Of a stretch of 7,522 bases of DNA, positions 7,419 to 7,522 are shown piece by piece. The notes under the pieces are model-generated. The model was given only the letters and a program-made list of their open reading frames with translations, was not told the DNA's origin and did no database searches. Numbering within the stretch: position 1 is the stretch's first letter; each line of letters begins with the position of its first letter. The stretch spans positions 1 through 7,522 of the forward strand of contig JAGOCY010000055.1 of NCBI GenBank assembly GCA_017998495.1, read 5' to 3'. The position numbers and the translations under genes were made by a program. The stretch comes from Corallincola sp. (lineage in GTDB: Bacteria > Pseudomonadota > Gammaproteobacteria > Enterobacterales > Neiellaceae).

Positions 7419-7522
7419 GTCACAGCCGTAGCAGCCATCAGCCGCTGAGCCGGGTGTCGGTGGTGATCCCGCTTGACAATCGGGCGGATTACATCGATCA
7501 GACCCTGCGCTCGGTGCTGGCG
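7415..7522 (+). CDS. Family 2 glycosyltransferase, N-terminus only (runs off right edge)
   Basis: Thirty-six codons are visible, reading MSHSRSSHQPLSRV and then SVVIPLDNRADYIDQTLRSVLA before the window ends. The pattern of a beta strand, IPxxN, then a helix ending in LxSVLA, is the standard opening of soluble GT2 transferases (GT-A fold). The start has AAGGTG at 7401-7406, 8 bases upstream, and overlaps the previous stop (ATGA), so it belongs to the same operon. The usual motif is IPxYN; here it is IPLDN, with Asp (GAC) where Tyr (TAC) is expected. One base change would explain it, so either a true variant or a sequence error is possible. Catalytic motifs lie outside the window. Confidence 0.75.
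   Translation, partial: MSHSRSSHQPLSRVSVVIPLDNRADYIDQTLRSVLA

Overview
This GC-rich window is a slice of an exopolysaccharide / PEP-CTERM protein-sorting (exosortase) locus. It almost certainly comes from a Gram-negative, EPS- or biofilm-forming proteobacterium. A gamma- or betaproteobacterium is my best guess, but the sequence alone does not fix the genus. All six genes I can support lie on the + strand, and coding is nearly continuous. I saw no RNA genes, CRISPR array, insertion sequence or phage gene.

Layout. (1) Positions 2-2683 hold the body and C-terminus of a very long TPR-repeat protein of the PrsT type; its start, where a lipoprotein signal is expected, is off the left edge. (2) 2680-3576 is a cytoplasmic polysaccharide deacetylase of the XrtA/PEP-CTERM-associated type, overlapping prsT by 4 bases (ATGA). 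(3) 3577-3664 is the only real gap. It has a good extended -10 element, a near-perfect 16-bp palindrome at the predicted transcription start and a strong Shine-Dalgarno, so a second transcription unit may begin here. (4) 3665-5158 is an exosortase fused to an EpsI domain. (5) 5155-6297 is a membrane-anchored family 2 glycosyltransferase. (6) 6297-7418 is a cytoplasmic GT4-type glycosyltransferase. (7) From 7415 to the right edge is the start of another family 2 glycosyltransferase. Genes 4-7 are chained by overlaps of 4, 1 and 4 bases.

How they may work together. By analogy with described PEP-CTERM/EPS loci, the glycosyltransferases build a polysaccharide repeat unit and the deacetylase modifies a sugar polymer or intermediate. 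PrsT is thought to scaffold something in the periplasm or envelope. The exosortase cleaves C-terminal PEP-CTERM-type sorting signals of secreted proteins at the inner membrane, with EpsI acting in the same step or in EPS export. No PEP-CTERM substrate protein lies in this window. The main points for a second look are the exosortase-EpsI fusion with its GCSGER active-site context, the promoter/palindrome gap before it, and an unusual IPLDN motif in the last glycosyltransferase.
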